Assembly: GCA_022113835.1 (NCBI GenBank)
Contig: JAILWY010000011.1
Span: 8,180,501-8,244,500 of the forward strand
DNA from: Atopsyche davidsoni
Lineage: Eukaryota > Arthropoda > Insecta > Trichoptera > Hydrobiosidae
Direction of reading: 5' to 3'
Length of the DNA stretch: 64,000 nucleotides
A program made the position numbers and the translations under genes. Each line of letters begins with the position of its first letter. The first letter of the stretch is position 1. This document shows, one piece after another, positions 46,093 through 57,690 of this stretch. Below the pieces are notes generated by a model that was not told where the DNA came from, searched no databases, and saw only the letters and a list, made by a program, of their open reading frames with translations.

Positions 46093-46189
46093 ATGGGCAA
46101 CAGGCGGAAGCGCTCCTCTCGCAAGCGCCCCCCGCCCCGGCAGGACGAGGAGCCCCAGCCGGACGTATTGCAGTTCAAGTATGGGATCC
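46093..46189 (+). CDS. Candidate first coding exon of an unidentified gene
   Basis: After an acceptor (gtttccccag, exon start 46075) comes an in-frame TGA, then ATG at 46093 and 32 codons (MGNRRKRSSRKRPPP, then RQDEEPQPDVLQFKYGI) plus one base, ending at a strong donor C|gtaagt. The exon is GC-rich and codes a very basic N-terminus suited to a nuclear or nucleic-acid-binding protein. I do not recognise the protein. No following exon was found before 49064 or in the remainder of the window, so the gene would have to splice over the retrotransposon array and beyond 64000. The CpG-rich block at 43394-43750 could be its promoter. Confidence 0.4.
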
Positions 46190-46450
46190 GTAAGTACTGC
46201 GCCTTACCGGGCGAATAACGCCCAAAAGACTTTCCATAATATTTCCAAGTGCAACGTACGCTATTGTTTGAAACACCGGGGCTTAAAATAACGATTAAAA
46301 TTCCTGCATAGTAACAAAACTTCAATAGTTCAATTGTATCAAAGACCAATCCGCGATAACCAAAATGGTGTGTCCCATCTCTCATCATGTGTTAAACTCA
46401 ACTGCAGTGGTTCTGTCTTCATCTTCTTCTTCAACTGCCTCTGTTTAGAG

Positions 46451-46908
46451 CATAGGTTCCCAAACTATTTTGTCCCTTTGACCCCTTGTCGAGTTTTCCT
46501 GTTTTTCGTAGACACCTGCCTTGCTAATATTGAATTTTTATAAAATTCATAATTTCAAACACATTTTTGACATCTGATATACAGGGTGCGCCATATTTTA
46601 TGTCGGTGTGTAAACATTAAATATCTTTGACATTTATAAACCGATTGACTTAAGTAAACATGTTTTGAAACATTAATTCAATACAATTTTAACCATGCTT
46701 CACACTGAAACAATAGTGATGCTGTACATTGAAAATAGTCGTTCAGTTGTGTTAACTCAACGTGCATATCGTGGCCAACATGGGATCCACTCTTGTAGAC
46801 CCCCATATACAGTTCGTGGACCCCCAACTTAATATTTCGCTGTCATCGACCCCTTGCAGGGCAGAATCGACCCCTGAGGGTCGTTATTGACCACTTTGGG
46901 AACCTATG
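46451..46908. mobile_element. hAT-like non-autonomous element with 8-bp target duplication and a nested insert
   Basis: The ends cataggttcccaaa and tttgggaacctatg are exact inverted repeats. The flanks gtttagag (46443-46450) and gtttaaag (46909-46916) are an 8-bp target duplication with one change. Inside, acagggtgcgccatatttta at about 46582 looks like the start of another element, and an ATG frame at about 46697 codes HTETIVMLYIENSRSVVLTQ, similar to helix-turn-helix (DUF4817-like) segments of mobile elements. Confidence 0.8.
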
Positions 46909-47353
46909 GTTTAAAGGAAGATAATGACCATCGCGCTGAACGTTTCTTTATCCTCATATCTTACTTCAATAAGCTGAATTCACTGACTTCCAACCACTGA
47001 CGCAAATTACTCATCCACGATCGTTTTCTTCTTCTGATGTATTTTTTTTCTACGATTTTTCCCTGAACAGTCTGAAAATATGCCCAAAATAGAACTACAC
47101 ACGCTTTTTATCATCGTCGGGAGTTCATTAACTTCTGGTCAACCCATGGTATTTTCTTATAAAGCTAACGAGGTTTATAGGAGAATACTTAAAACGTCTT
47201 GATAAACGTTTTCAAGTATTTTTTTATTCGTTTGATTGCGAACATTTAATTTAAATAAAATCAGGCTTGCACGAGTGTAAATAAATGCATACATTATTCA
47301 CAATCGTTGTTTGCTAAAGCTCTATTTCAAGTGAAACGTTTCACTCTCCAAGT

Positions 47354-47462
47354 GGTCGGGGTGTCTCTGGGGTGTTTCCGGGGTGTTTCCGGGGTGTTTC
47401 CGGGGTGTTTCCGGGGTGTTTCCGGGGTGTTTCCGGGGTGTCTCCGAGGTGTCCTCGGGGTG
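47354..47462 (+). repeat. 12-bp minisatellite, GTGTTTCCGGGG unit
   Basis: The unit ggggtgtttccg follows itself about eight times, nearly without change in the middle and degenerating at both edges (gtgtctctgg, gtgtctccgagg, gtgtcctcgg). Because the period is a multiple of three, it can be read as GVSGVFPGCF-type peptide repeats, but no gene context supports translation. Confidence 0.9.
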
Positions 47463-47705
47463 GGGGAGAATCGGGGTGCTCCGACCCAACCGAGCAGGTC
47501 TTCATATTTCACGTGAAGACATTATCGAGGGCTCTCAAAAGCCTTAGTTACAAATTCATGGGAAATCGCTTTGTAAGTTCAGCTCTTGTGACTTGCAAAG
47601 TAGCTTGAGAGGCGCGATATACACCCTCCAGGTAAGTGCAGGGCTATCGCTAAGCTATAATATATTGGTAGTGTGCATTAATTAAAAAAAATGGTAAAAT
47701 ATATT

Positions 47706-48005
47706 CTATTCAAAGTATCGTCCATAGCTAGCTACTATTTTTCCACATCTTTCGGGCAAATTATGGATTCCATCCCAAAAGAACTGTTCGTCTTTTGAAG
47801 CCAAGAAAGAATCAAGCCAATTTTTGATACCCCATTCAGAAGTGAAGCGTATTCCAGAAAGGGCATTCTGCATCGATCGAAACAAGTGGTAGTCGGAAGG
47901 GGCAAGGTCTGGGCTATAAGGCGGGTTAGGCAGAACTTCTCATCCACCGTTTTCCAAATATGTTTTAACCGGTTTAGCAACATGTGGCCGAGCATTTTCA
48001 TGGTT
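47706..48005 (-). pseudogene. Mariner transposase C-terminal remnant
   Basis: The minus strand codes ENARPHVAKPVKTYLE, then after an in-frame TGA, EVLPNPPYSPDLAPSDYHLF, then NWLDSFLASKDEQFFWDG and a final YFE and stop at 47706-47708. This is the DD34D mariner C-terminus. The second catalytic position (HDNARPH in active elements) reads HENARPH, and the in-frame stop confirms that the copy is dead. The N-terminal two thirds are missing. Confidence 0.85.
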
Positions 48006-48721
48006 TTTTTTCGACGTATCTACGTAATATATATTGAAAATATATTTCGACGTACTAAATATTCAATATTTTATTTAATTTTTAACAAAACAAACCGTAA
48101 GCGCAAATAGCTTGTTGCACACTCAAAAAATATCAATCAATGTACTATTTTTTTGTACGTCTGTGAGATGTTTTATATCCAGCGTAGTTGTGCACCAACT
48201 GCAAATAAATACATAAAGAACAAATAAAGAATTGAAAAATAGTATATTCTGTTATATTTTCACATTTTCAGGACTCCTGAAAAGTTGTGTCCTGAAAGCT
48301 CGCCTCTCGTATCATATATTTTTAAATGTATGCCTGCTCTGTAGGCGTAAGTGTATTTTCAAAGAACTTATTTATTTTTTTGACGAGCCAAGTTCGCGAA
48401 TCGCCCACACCGCTCTTTAAACAAGATACCTTTTTTTTTTTTTGTAAAAGTATCCACTTTATTGTGTTCAGCGTATCATTTCACAAAGATAGAAAAAAAT
48501 ACGATGGAATTAGCTTCCGCTGGAATTTCACATCAACTATACGGGGGATCAGATTTGACGTAGATTAATTGATGGTAATAAATACACCTAATTTTACCAA
48601 TATAAATAAATTTTAAACGTATGAATAGTAAAACTTGTTGAGCATACGTTAAACATACAACGTTTTGGTCTACTTTAAAAAAGCACGGTATATATTTATT
48701 AATGAAATTGCATGCAGCGAG

Positions 48722-48850
48722 TCTAAAATCAAGGCGACCAATTATGCTCACTGAATATAAATGAGGATATTACTTTGCACACAACAAATATTATGAAAAA
48801 AATTATTTTTGGGCATACAACACACCACTGGTTTGTTGATACAGTATACT
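48722..48850 (-). mobile_element. Dispersed non-autonomous element, copy B (inverse of 40826-41050)
   Basis: accactggtttgttgatac at 48828 and accaattatgctcactgaa at about 48738 are reverse complements of blocks in copy A, in the mirrored order. The terminal CCACTGG tip is the same. Confidence 0.5.
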
Positions 48851-49063
48851 CCCCATTATATTGCTTGTGCATGTACCCTGAGCGTGTGTAAAGGATCGGT
48901 GATGGAGTAGTGGGCTTGGGATATGCTCTGAGGTGAGAGGGCTCCTGCTATTGTCTCTATAGCTTGCTCCAGAAGGAGTATCAGATCTAAACGCTAGAGC
49001 TTTATACGGAAATGATTATAATAATAATACTATTGAGCAGCAGTTCCAATATAAAACTGCGGT
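48851..49063. other. Short unannotated spacer before the LTR array
   Basis: Nothing recognisable except the last four bases, CGGT (49060-49063), which match the four bases after the array and are read as a target-site duplication. Confidence 0.5.
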
Positions 49064-52000
49064 TGTGACGTTCCCGACCTTTTAGACCTTAAATCTAAGA
49101 GGAAAGGTCCGACTGAATCTTTGTCAACCTTTAAGTTAAGCTAAAAGGATGACTAGGACCCAAACGTACTTGAACAACTAAACCCCTAAACGTAAAATAA
49201 TAATACTACTGACTCCCTTGAAGGTGTCACGTCTAAACTGACCTAACCCAATGTTAACGATTACTATGACTACCCTTAAAATATAAATCTTAATTTTAAG
49301 TTTTTCGGACTTGTTTGTTTTGAAATTTATTTTACAATCCCGTGAGGTTAAAGTAGATGGGAAGGTTCGGTAACAGACCGCCACTCCCCTACCTACGATG
49401 ATCGCCTCCGTGACGGTCAATGGATTTGACTGTCTCCTACCCCTATGGGAATCTCTCCGAACAGAACAACTTAAGGTTGGATTGTCAAGAGAGCCCCTGC
49501 GATCCCTTCTGCACCAAACTAAATCGAGGAAGCTATTTTTCGCGTACAAACTCCGACTGAAAGGTGAACCCTTTTGTCCAAATATTTAACTGAAGACGAG
49601 CAGGATTTTATCTTGAATAAAAAAACCCAAACAAATCCGATCGAAGAATTAGAAGTGCGATCCGTTGATACGAGAATGTAAAGAATTTTAGTCGCTTTTG
49701 ACAACTTCCTCTAACCGTCAAACAGGATCCAGTATATTCTCGTTCCGAAGAAATTTAGGTTACAGTTGCGGGCTGCTAATGCAGTGTCCCGATTGTTGCC
49801 TCGTTCCGAAGAAAATTGAGCGAATTGCCTTTAAAGCAGTTATCGCTTTCTGGATCCGTTGGACGACCAGAGGTCGCTGATGAAATTATAATATTACAGG
49901 AACAAGGGGGATTAGCCCTACAGCAATCGGCTCCTGTCTTGCGTTAAATATGTCTTGACGCTGCATTTGAATCTTCCCGTATTTAGAATCGCTCCTCAAA
50001 CTCTCCGTTTTCTATGTCTACGGTGTCAAATTCTACAGTTAGTAACTATAATTTGGTATGGTGACACTGAAACGTTCAAGATTTCCGAAATCGTATCAAA
50101 GCAGTGCCAGAATTTACTGCACCCACAGAATTCTTGTCAAACCTAGACCACTACCCCAATGCCGCACGACCGGCCTTCTTCCACTCGTAATCGGAGTGAC
50201 GTCCCCCTGAATAGGGATCGAGATAGTGGACCAAATTCTGTCTCAATAAAACACACGCTGACCAATAGGAGATAATACGATCCCTCGAAAACCAGGTACG
50301 CCGCAAAATCAATTAGCGCCTAAAGCAGGGCTTATTTGGAGCAAAATACAAACTCCCTAGTAATACCGGGTACTAAACTACACTATCTACGAGAGGGCGG
50401 ACAAGCTACACACTCTAATACCTTATAACTAAGTTATTTACTAAATACACTCCCGCTGGAACTGCTGGCACTGCAATAAAAGGTCCAATCAACTCGATAC
50501 TATCTCTTGATAAACCGCTATGACTCTTATTTAACTATCTGAATACCAACGCTTCATTAAGTAAACCCAAATAATTTATCTATCTAGAATTTAAAATATC
50601 CACCTAAATATATAATATATCTCCAATGACTCTCCAAACACGTTCTAAATAATTAAAACCCAACCGTAAATAATATAAGTTCGACTTATATTCCCTGTAA
50701 AACCAACAATATCCTCCTCGCCGAATAATCTAATAAACCGTTTCATTAATACCGCTTATCGACGCGTCCGTCAATATATTTCGTCCTATGGAAGAATATG
50801 ATACACAAAATATTCACGCTTTAAAACAACCACTCGTAATTTCAAAATCGATAATCGATTTGTACTCACTAACTTGACAGCTCTCTGACATTTGTTTATA
50901 AACAATAAAATATCCAACATGGCCGCACATTCCCAGCTGGTCCCTCGACATATCTGACAGCGCCCCGCAACCTAAGCGCTCTGACGTTGGCGTAAAGCCC
51001 ATCCCCAAATGCTACTCTTTTTAACTCGCAACACCGAATTTTCCGAACAGCGCGCGCTTACGACTCAAAGATGGCAACCTCCGAATTATCGTAAAGACAA
51101 CAAATAATTATATTAATTATAACCAATTTCAAATAAATTCCGTTTAACTTAACACTATTTGAGAACGCCCTGTAAAACAAACATATAACACCACACTACC
51201 TTAAAATAACTAAAATCGGAAAACAATTCATCCGAAAAATATCGGGGATCGAACCCGAATAAATCTCAAACAAATATCTCCGACTTCTGTCTTAATTACA
51301 TAAAAACCGTAAATTAATCCGTTTTAATATTCCCTAAATTCACGACATATCATATACGATGTCTAACCAAGAATTAAAATTACCGAAACGCAAACGTACA
51401 GAAAAATATTAATTCATTCCAGAATCTAATTAGCTTCGCTAATAATATTACTAAATATATTTTAAAACTCTCGCGGTTACAATAAAACAATAGAATAATT
51501 ATCTCTGCATTATTAGGGATCGAACCTTTTGATAATACAATATGATAATACATGACAATTTACACCTAACCTCATTAATACTAATCTAGAAAAATGCCAT
51601 GCATTTAATACAATGGCCGCCAATCCTAACCGACCGACCGACTCCATTTTAATGACGTAAAATAAATAATAATAAGGTTCGACAAATCTGGAAATCCACG
51701 GCGATTTTTCTATCCCAGTTTCACGTATTTTCCGCCGACTCTCAGCCTCGGGAATAGCATGCAAAGAACCGCAACCCAGTGATGTACGCCAACACACAGC
51801 GACATTTTTGAATCACCAATAGTCTCTTACCTGAAATATTTAAAAGAGAAATTCGATATAGATCACCCATAATCACACAAACTACTAACGAGCTCTATTC
51901 CGAGATAAACTCTCCATAATTTAATTTAACATAATACTTTCAATTTTGTCAACTCAAGCGCACCCGGCTTTCGATAATATTTCGAGGTTAACATATTTGC

Positions 52001-52629
52001 AGATCTGTGTAAATACTAAATATTGACAAATATAATTAAGTAAAAAAGAATCCTTATATCCCTCGGCGTTTGACCTATTAGACTCTATCATTTAGTTTAA
52101 AATTCAATCAAAAGTAATTTTTACACTCAAAACACTAGCAATCAAAAATCTCCATCCTGATCCTTCCGCGTCCCCAGCGTCTCTAATCTCGCCGCCCGGC
52201 TTGCTCCTCCTTAACGCCCAAAAAAAAAACCTCTGTGTGGCCCCGTGGCCTACTTCCTCTTAACCCCAACATCCGGTCATCGATTCTAATTTTTGAAATC
52301 TCCGTTACTCCGCGTCGATGTTGCCATATCACTCGGATCTCCTAAAATTGTCAATCTGTGACGTCAGAAAGAATCGATATCCGCGGGACCGCGCGGGACG
52401 CGTGACGTCACCCAGGCTAGGCAACCTGCTGGTTTGTAAAAATCGATATCTGCGGGGATGCGCGGGACGAGGGGCAACGCGTGACGTCACCGACGCTCGC
52501 GTCTCTCCGTTCGGACCGCACTCGATCCTACAGAATCCAAGGTCAAATCGACGAAATAATAATTTACGTATTATACTTTCTATACAAAAAAAAATTTTTT
52601 TCTGGGTGAAACTAATGCAATTCGTTACA
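49064..52629 (-). repeat. LTR, copy 1 (3' LTR in element orientation)
   Basis: 3,566 bp, tips TGTAACG and CGTCACA on the minus strand. It contains short frames up to 123 codons with no recognisable product, duplicated CRE-like palindromes at 52359-52489 and inverted B-box-like motifs at about 51246 and 51516. Confidence 0.82.
52359..52490. promoter_or_regulatory. Duplicated CRE-like module in the LTR (also at 57407-57538 and 62455-62586)
   Basis: TGACGTCA occurs three times (52359, 52403, 52482). Two modules of the form aatcgatatcYgcggg ... gcgcgggacg ... cgtgacgtcac follow one another. TGACGTCA is the core site of CREB/ATF-type bZIP factors. The block lies 140-270 bases inside the upstream edge of the LTR in element orientation, where a U3 enhancer is expected. 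Confidence 0.6.
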
Positions 52630-54111
52630 ATCCTTCCCATTGGCTGTCGGGGAAGAACATGTTTCATGTACTTTCTCGAGAGCCAACACCATAGCTCGTT
52701 ATTTAACAACTAAAATCAATCAATCAATTAATCAATCATAGCCAGGTCTCGATTCCTGCGATACTTGACAAATCCCACCACCTTTACCATATCTTAAAAT
52801 AATATATCGCGCAAATAAATTCTAAATTTTACTACACACTCGAAACACCAATTTGTTATTTGTTAGGAATTGAACCCAAACAAAATATCTCTATCTCAAA
52901 ATCCTCCTTCCCCAGATTGGAAAAGTATTGCTACTGCCTCATTAATTATCTCTGTTTTAAATCTCGCACCTTCCCCTGTCTATAAGAGTATCATTACTTC
53001 CCTAGCAATTAATATCTCCAAGAATATCAATATACCAAGTCGATGGAATCGATCCCCAACGAAATCCAATCACATAGAAAACTATAACTTAAATATCCTA
53101 ATTAAAATATATTAACCATCTTTTATTTCTTTTATCAATAACTGTCAAACAGTTTTGATATTCGCGTATCTGAAAATAACATCCTATAAATAGAATATAC
53201 CTTATAATCTATTTTTCCTTCAAAATATCTAATAATATAATCGATCGCTTTATCATTAAAGACTCGAGACCTTCCCCACACTATAATTATCGAATAAATT
53301 CTAAATGATCTAAAACTATTTCATACTTTCAAAAAATATTTATTTGTCTTTGCAGAATATTTCGAACACGACTTCAACCATTCTCTTCATTTTCGTGCAC
53401 ATCCCTATAAACGTTTCCCATCCCTAGCTTGGAATGCAAAAGCTGTCACTTTGACATTTTAGTAACAAACATGAAGCTAGTAACGCTACGCGAAGATCCG
53501 TATACGAATTTCTTTCTAACCTTGAAATTTTTTCCACAAATTTCGCCGTAATATAAATCAATATGATATCTCCTCATCAATTATATTTGTATTATTTTTA
53601 CGACAGCAACATTGCCGCAAAATTGACCTTATTATTTGTTTTATGTAACTTCCTTTTAAAACCACGCGTCTCGTTCCAATTTTGTTGCCAGTATAAAAAA
53701 TATCCTAAATCCTGACAACCGTCAAATCTGAATTTAAATAAATAACATTCAATTACTGAGACGACAATAGTCTCTTTCCGTGTCAACAATTTATTTGACA
53801 TAACCTTAAAATTATTTTTCCAGTACAACTAGAACAAACTTAACAATTTTAAACCCTATAATTATAATGCACTATTGAAGCAGTTATTTTGCGATTACAA
53901 TTTAAGTAATCTTAACGTCGTGTCTAACTATTTTAACTCCCTTTACTGTTTCTTAAATTACTATGGCCAATACGTCTATTTCGTCATACTCTAAAATGGA
54001 CCCCTTTTTGTTGTGTAATGTGGTAACCCTTTAATTCTTACGGAGTGAAACTCTATAAAATTATAAAGATTTCTTTCAAAAACTCCATACTCCTGAGTCG
54101 CGGCAACCACC
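52630..54111 (-). mobile_element. Internal region, copy 1
   Basis: 1,482 bp between LTR copies 1 and 2. On the minus strand it starts GGTGGTTGCCGCGACTCAGG and ends CAATGGGAAGGAT. The longest frame is about 80 codons and unrecognised; no retroviral-type domain is visible. Confidence 0.8.
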
Positions 54112-57100
54112 TGTGACGTTCCCGACCTTTTAGACCTTAAATCTAAGAGGAAAGGTCCGACTGAATCTTTGTCAACCTTTAAGTTAAGCTAAAAGGATGA
54201 CTAGGACCCAAACGTACTTGAACAACTAAACCCCTAAACGTAAAATAATAATACTACTGACTCCCTTGAAGGTGTCACGTCTAAACTGACCTAACCCAAT
54301 GTTAACGATTACTATGACTACCCTTAAAATATAAATCTTAATTTTAAGTTTTTCGGACTTGTTTGTTTTGAAATTTATTTTACAATCCCGTGAGGTTAAA
54401 GTAGATGGGAAGGTTCGGTAACAGACCGCCACTCCCCTACCTACGATGATCGCCTCCGTGACGGTCAATGGATTTGACTGTCTCCTACCCCTATGGGAAT
54501 CTCTCCGAACAGAACAACTTAAGGTTGGATTGTCAAGAGAGCCCCTGCGATCCCTTCTGCACCAAACTAAATCGAGGAAGCTATTTTTCGCGTACAAACT
54601 CCGACTGAAAGGTGAACCCTTTTGTCCAAATATTTAACTGAAGACGAGCAGGATTTTATCTTGAATAAAAAAACCCAAACAAATCCGATCGAAGAATTAG
54701 AAGTGCGATCCGTTGATACGAGAATGTAAAGAATTTTAGTCGCTTTTGACAACTTCCTCTAACCGTCAAACAGGATCCAGTATATTCTCGTTCCGAAGAA
54801 ATTTAGGTTACAGTTGCGGGCTGCTAATGCAGTGTCCCGATTGTTGCCTCGTTCCGAAGAAAATTGAGCGAATTGCCTTTAAAGCAGTTATCGCTTTCTG
54901 GATCCGTTGGACGACCAGAGGTCGCTGATGAAATTATAATATTACAGGAACAAGGGGGATTAGCCCTACAGCAATCGGCTCCTGTCTTGCGTTAAATATG
55001 TCTTGACGCTGCATTTGAATCTTCCCGTATTTAGAATCGCTCCTCAAACTCTCCGTTTTCTATGTCTACGGTGTCAAATTCTACAGTTAGTAACTATAAT
55101 TTGGTATGGTGACACTGAAACGTTCAAGATTTCCGAAATCGTATCAAAGCAGTGCCAGAATTTACTGCACCCACAGAATTCTTGTCAAACCTAGACCACT
55201 ACCCCAATGCCGCACGACCGGCCTTCTTCCACTCGTAATCGGAGTGACGTCCCCCTGAATAGGGATCGAGATAGTGGACCAAATTCTGTCTCAATAAAAC
55301 ACACGCTGACCAATAGGAGATAATACGATCCCTCGAAAACCAGGTACGCCGCAAAATCAATTAGCGCCTAAAGCAGGGCTTATTTGGAGCAAAATACAAA
55401 CTCCCTAGTAATACCGGGTACTAAACTACACTATCTACGAGAGGGCGGACAAGCTACACACTCTAATACCTTATAACTAAGTTATTTACTAAATACACTC
55501 CCGCTGGAACTGCTGGCACTGCAATAAAAGGTCCAATCAACTCGATACTATCTCTTGATAAACCGCTATGACTCTTATTTAACTATCTGAATACCAACGC
55601 TTCATTAAGTAAACCCAAATAATTTATCTATCTAGAATTTAAAATATCCACCTAAATATATAATATATCTCCAATGACTCTCCAAACACGTTCTAAATAA
55701 TTAAAACCCAACCGTAAATAATATAAGTTCGACTTATATTCCCTGTAAAACCAACAATATCCTCCTCGCCGAATAATCTAATAAACCGTTTCATTAATAC
55801 CGCTTATCGACGCGTCCGTCAATATATTTCGTCCTATGGAAGAATATGATACACAAAATATTCACGCTTTAAAACAACCACTCGTAATTTCAAAATCGAT
55901 AATCGATTTGTACTCACTAACTTGACAGCTCTCTGACATTTGTTTATAAACAATAAAATATCCAACATGGCCGCACATTCCCAGCTGGTCCCTCGACATA
56001 TCTGACAGCGCCCCGCAACCTAAGCGCTCTGACGTTGGCGTAAAGCCCATCCCCAAATGCTACTCTTTTTAACTCGCAACACCGAATTTTCCGAACAGCG
56101 CGCGCTTACGACTCAAAGATGGCAACCTCCGAATTATCGTAAAGACAACAAATAATTATATTAATTATAACCAATTTCAAATAAATTCCGTTTAACTTAA
56201 CACTATTTGAGAACGCCCTGTAAAACAAACATATAACACCACACTACCTTAAAATAACTAAAATCGGAAAACAATTCATCCGAAAAATATCGGGGATCGA
56301 ACCCGAATAAATCTCAAACAAATATCTCCGACTTCTGTCTTAATTACATAAAAACCGTAAATTAATCCGTTTTAATATTCCCTAAATTCACGACATATCA
56401 TATACGATGTCTAACCAAGAATTAAAATTACCGAAACGCAAACGTACAGAAAAATATTAATTCATTCCAGAATCTAATTAGCTTCGCTAATAATATTACT
56501 AAATATATTTTAAAACTCTCGCGGTTACAATAAAACAATAGAATAATTATCTCTGCATTATTAGGGATCGAACCTTTTGATAATACAATATGATAATACA
56601 TGACAATTTACACCTAACCTCATTAATACTAATCTAGAAAAATGCCATGCATTTAATACAATGGCCGCCAATCCTAACCGACCGACCGACTCCATTTTAA
56701 TGACGTAAAATAAATAATAATAAGGTTCGACAAATCTGGAAATCCACGGCGATTTTTCTATCCCAGTTTCACGTATTTTCCGCCGACTCTCAGCCTCGGG
56801 AATAGCATGCAAAGAACCGCAACCCAGTGATGTACGCCAACACACAGCGACATTTTTGAATCACCAATAGTCTCTTACCTGAAATATTTAAAAGAGAAAT
56901 TCGATATAGATCACCCATAATCACACAAACTACTAACGAGCTCTATTCCGAGATAAACTCTCCATAATTTAATTTAACATAATACTTTCAATTTTGTCAA
57001 CTCAAGCGCACCCGGCTTTCGATAATATTTCGAGGTTAACATATTTGCAGATCTGTGTAAATACTAAATATTGACAAATATAATTAAGTAAAAAAGAATC

Positions 57101-57677
57101 CTTATATCCCTCGGCGTTTGACCTATTAGACTCTATCATTTAGTTTAAAATTCAATCAAAAGTAATTTTTACACTCAAAACACTAGCAATCAAAAATCTC
57201 CATCCTGATCCTTCCGCGTCCCCAGCGTCTCTAATCTCGCCGCCCGGCTTGCTCCTCCTTAACGCCCAAAAAAAAAACCTCTGTGTGGCCCCGTGGCCTA
57301 CTTCCTCTTAACCCCAACATCCGGTCATCGATTCTAATTTTTGAAATCTCCGTTACTCCGCGTCGATGTTGCCATATCACTCGGATCTCCTAAAATTGTC
57401 AATCTGTGACGTCAGAAAGAATCGATATCCGCGGGACCGCGCGGGACGCGTGACGTCACCCAGGCTAGGCAACCTGCTGGTTTGTAAAAATCGATATCTG
57501 CGGGGATGCGCGGGACGAGGGGCAACGCGTGACGTCACCGACGCTCGCGTCTCTCCGTTCGGACCGCACTCGATCCTACAGAATCCAAGGTCAAATCGAC
57601 GAAATAATAATTTACGTATTATACTTTCTATACAAAAAAAAATTTTTTTCTGGGTGAAACTAATGCAATTCGTTACA
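54112..57677 (-). repeat. LTR, copy 2 (shared middle LTR)
   Basis: Same sequence as copy 1 shifted by 5,048 bases, with all compared frames and motifs unchanged. It serves as right LTR of one unit and left LTR of the next. Confidence 0.82.
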
Positions 57678-57690
57678 ATCCTTCCCATTG
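57678..57690 (-). promoter_or_regulatory. Putative polypurine tract (also at 52630-52642)
   Basis: The minus strand reads AATGGGAAGGAT directly before the LTR start TGTAACG, the expected place for plus-strand priming. Confidence 0.6.

Noticed and set aside
47354..47462. CRISPR-like array
   Set aside because: The units are contiguous 12-mers without unique spacers, and the genome is eukaryotic.
49178..49549. A 123-codon minus-strand frame present three times without change (also at 54226 and 59274)
   Set aside because: The conservation is explained by recent duplication of the whole unit. The composition and sequence show no known domain, so it is not listed as a gene.
51246..51262. B-box-like motif as a tRNA gene
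   Set aside because: No A box at the right distance and no cloverleaf could be folded around it.
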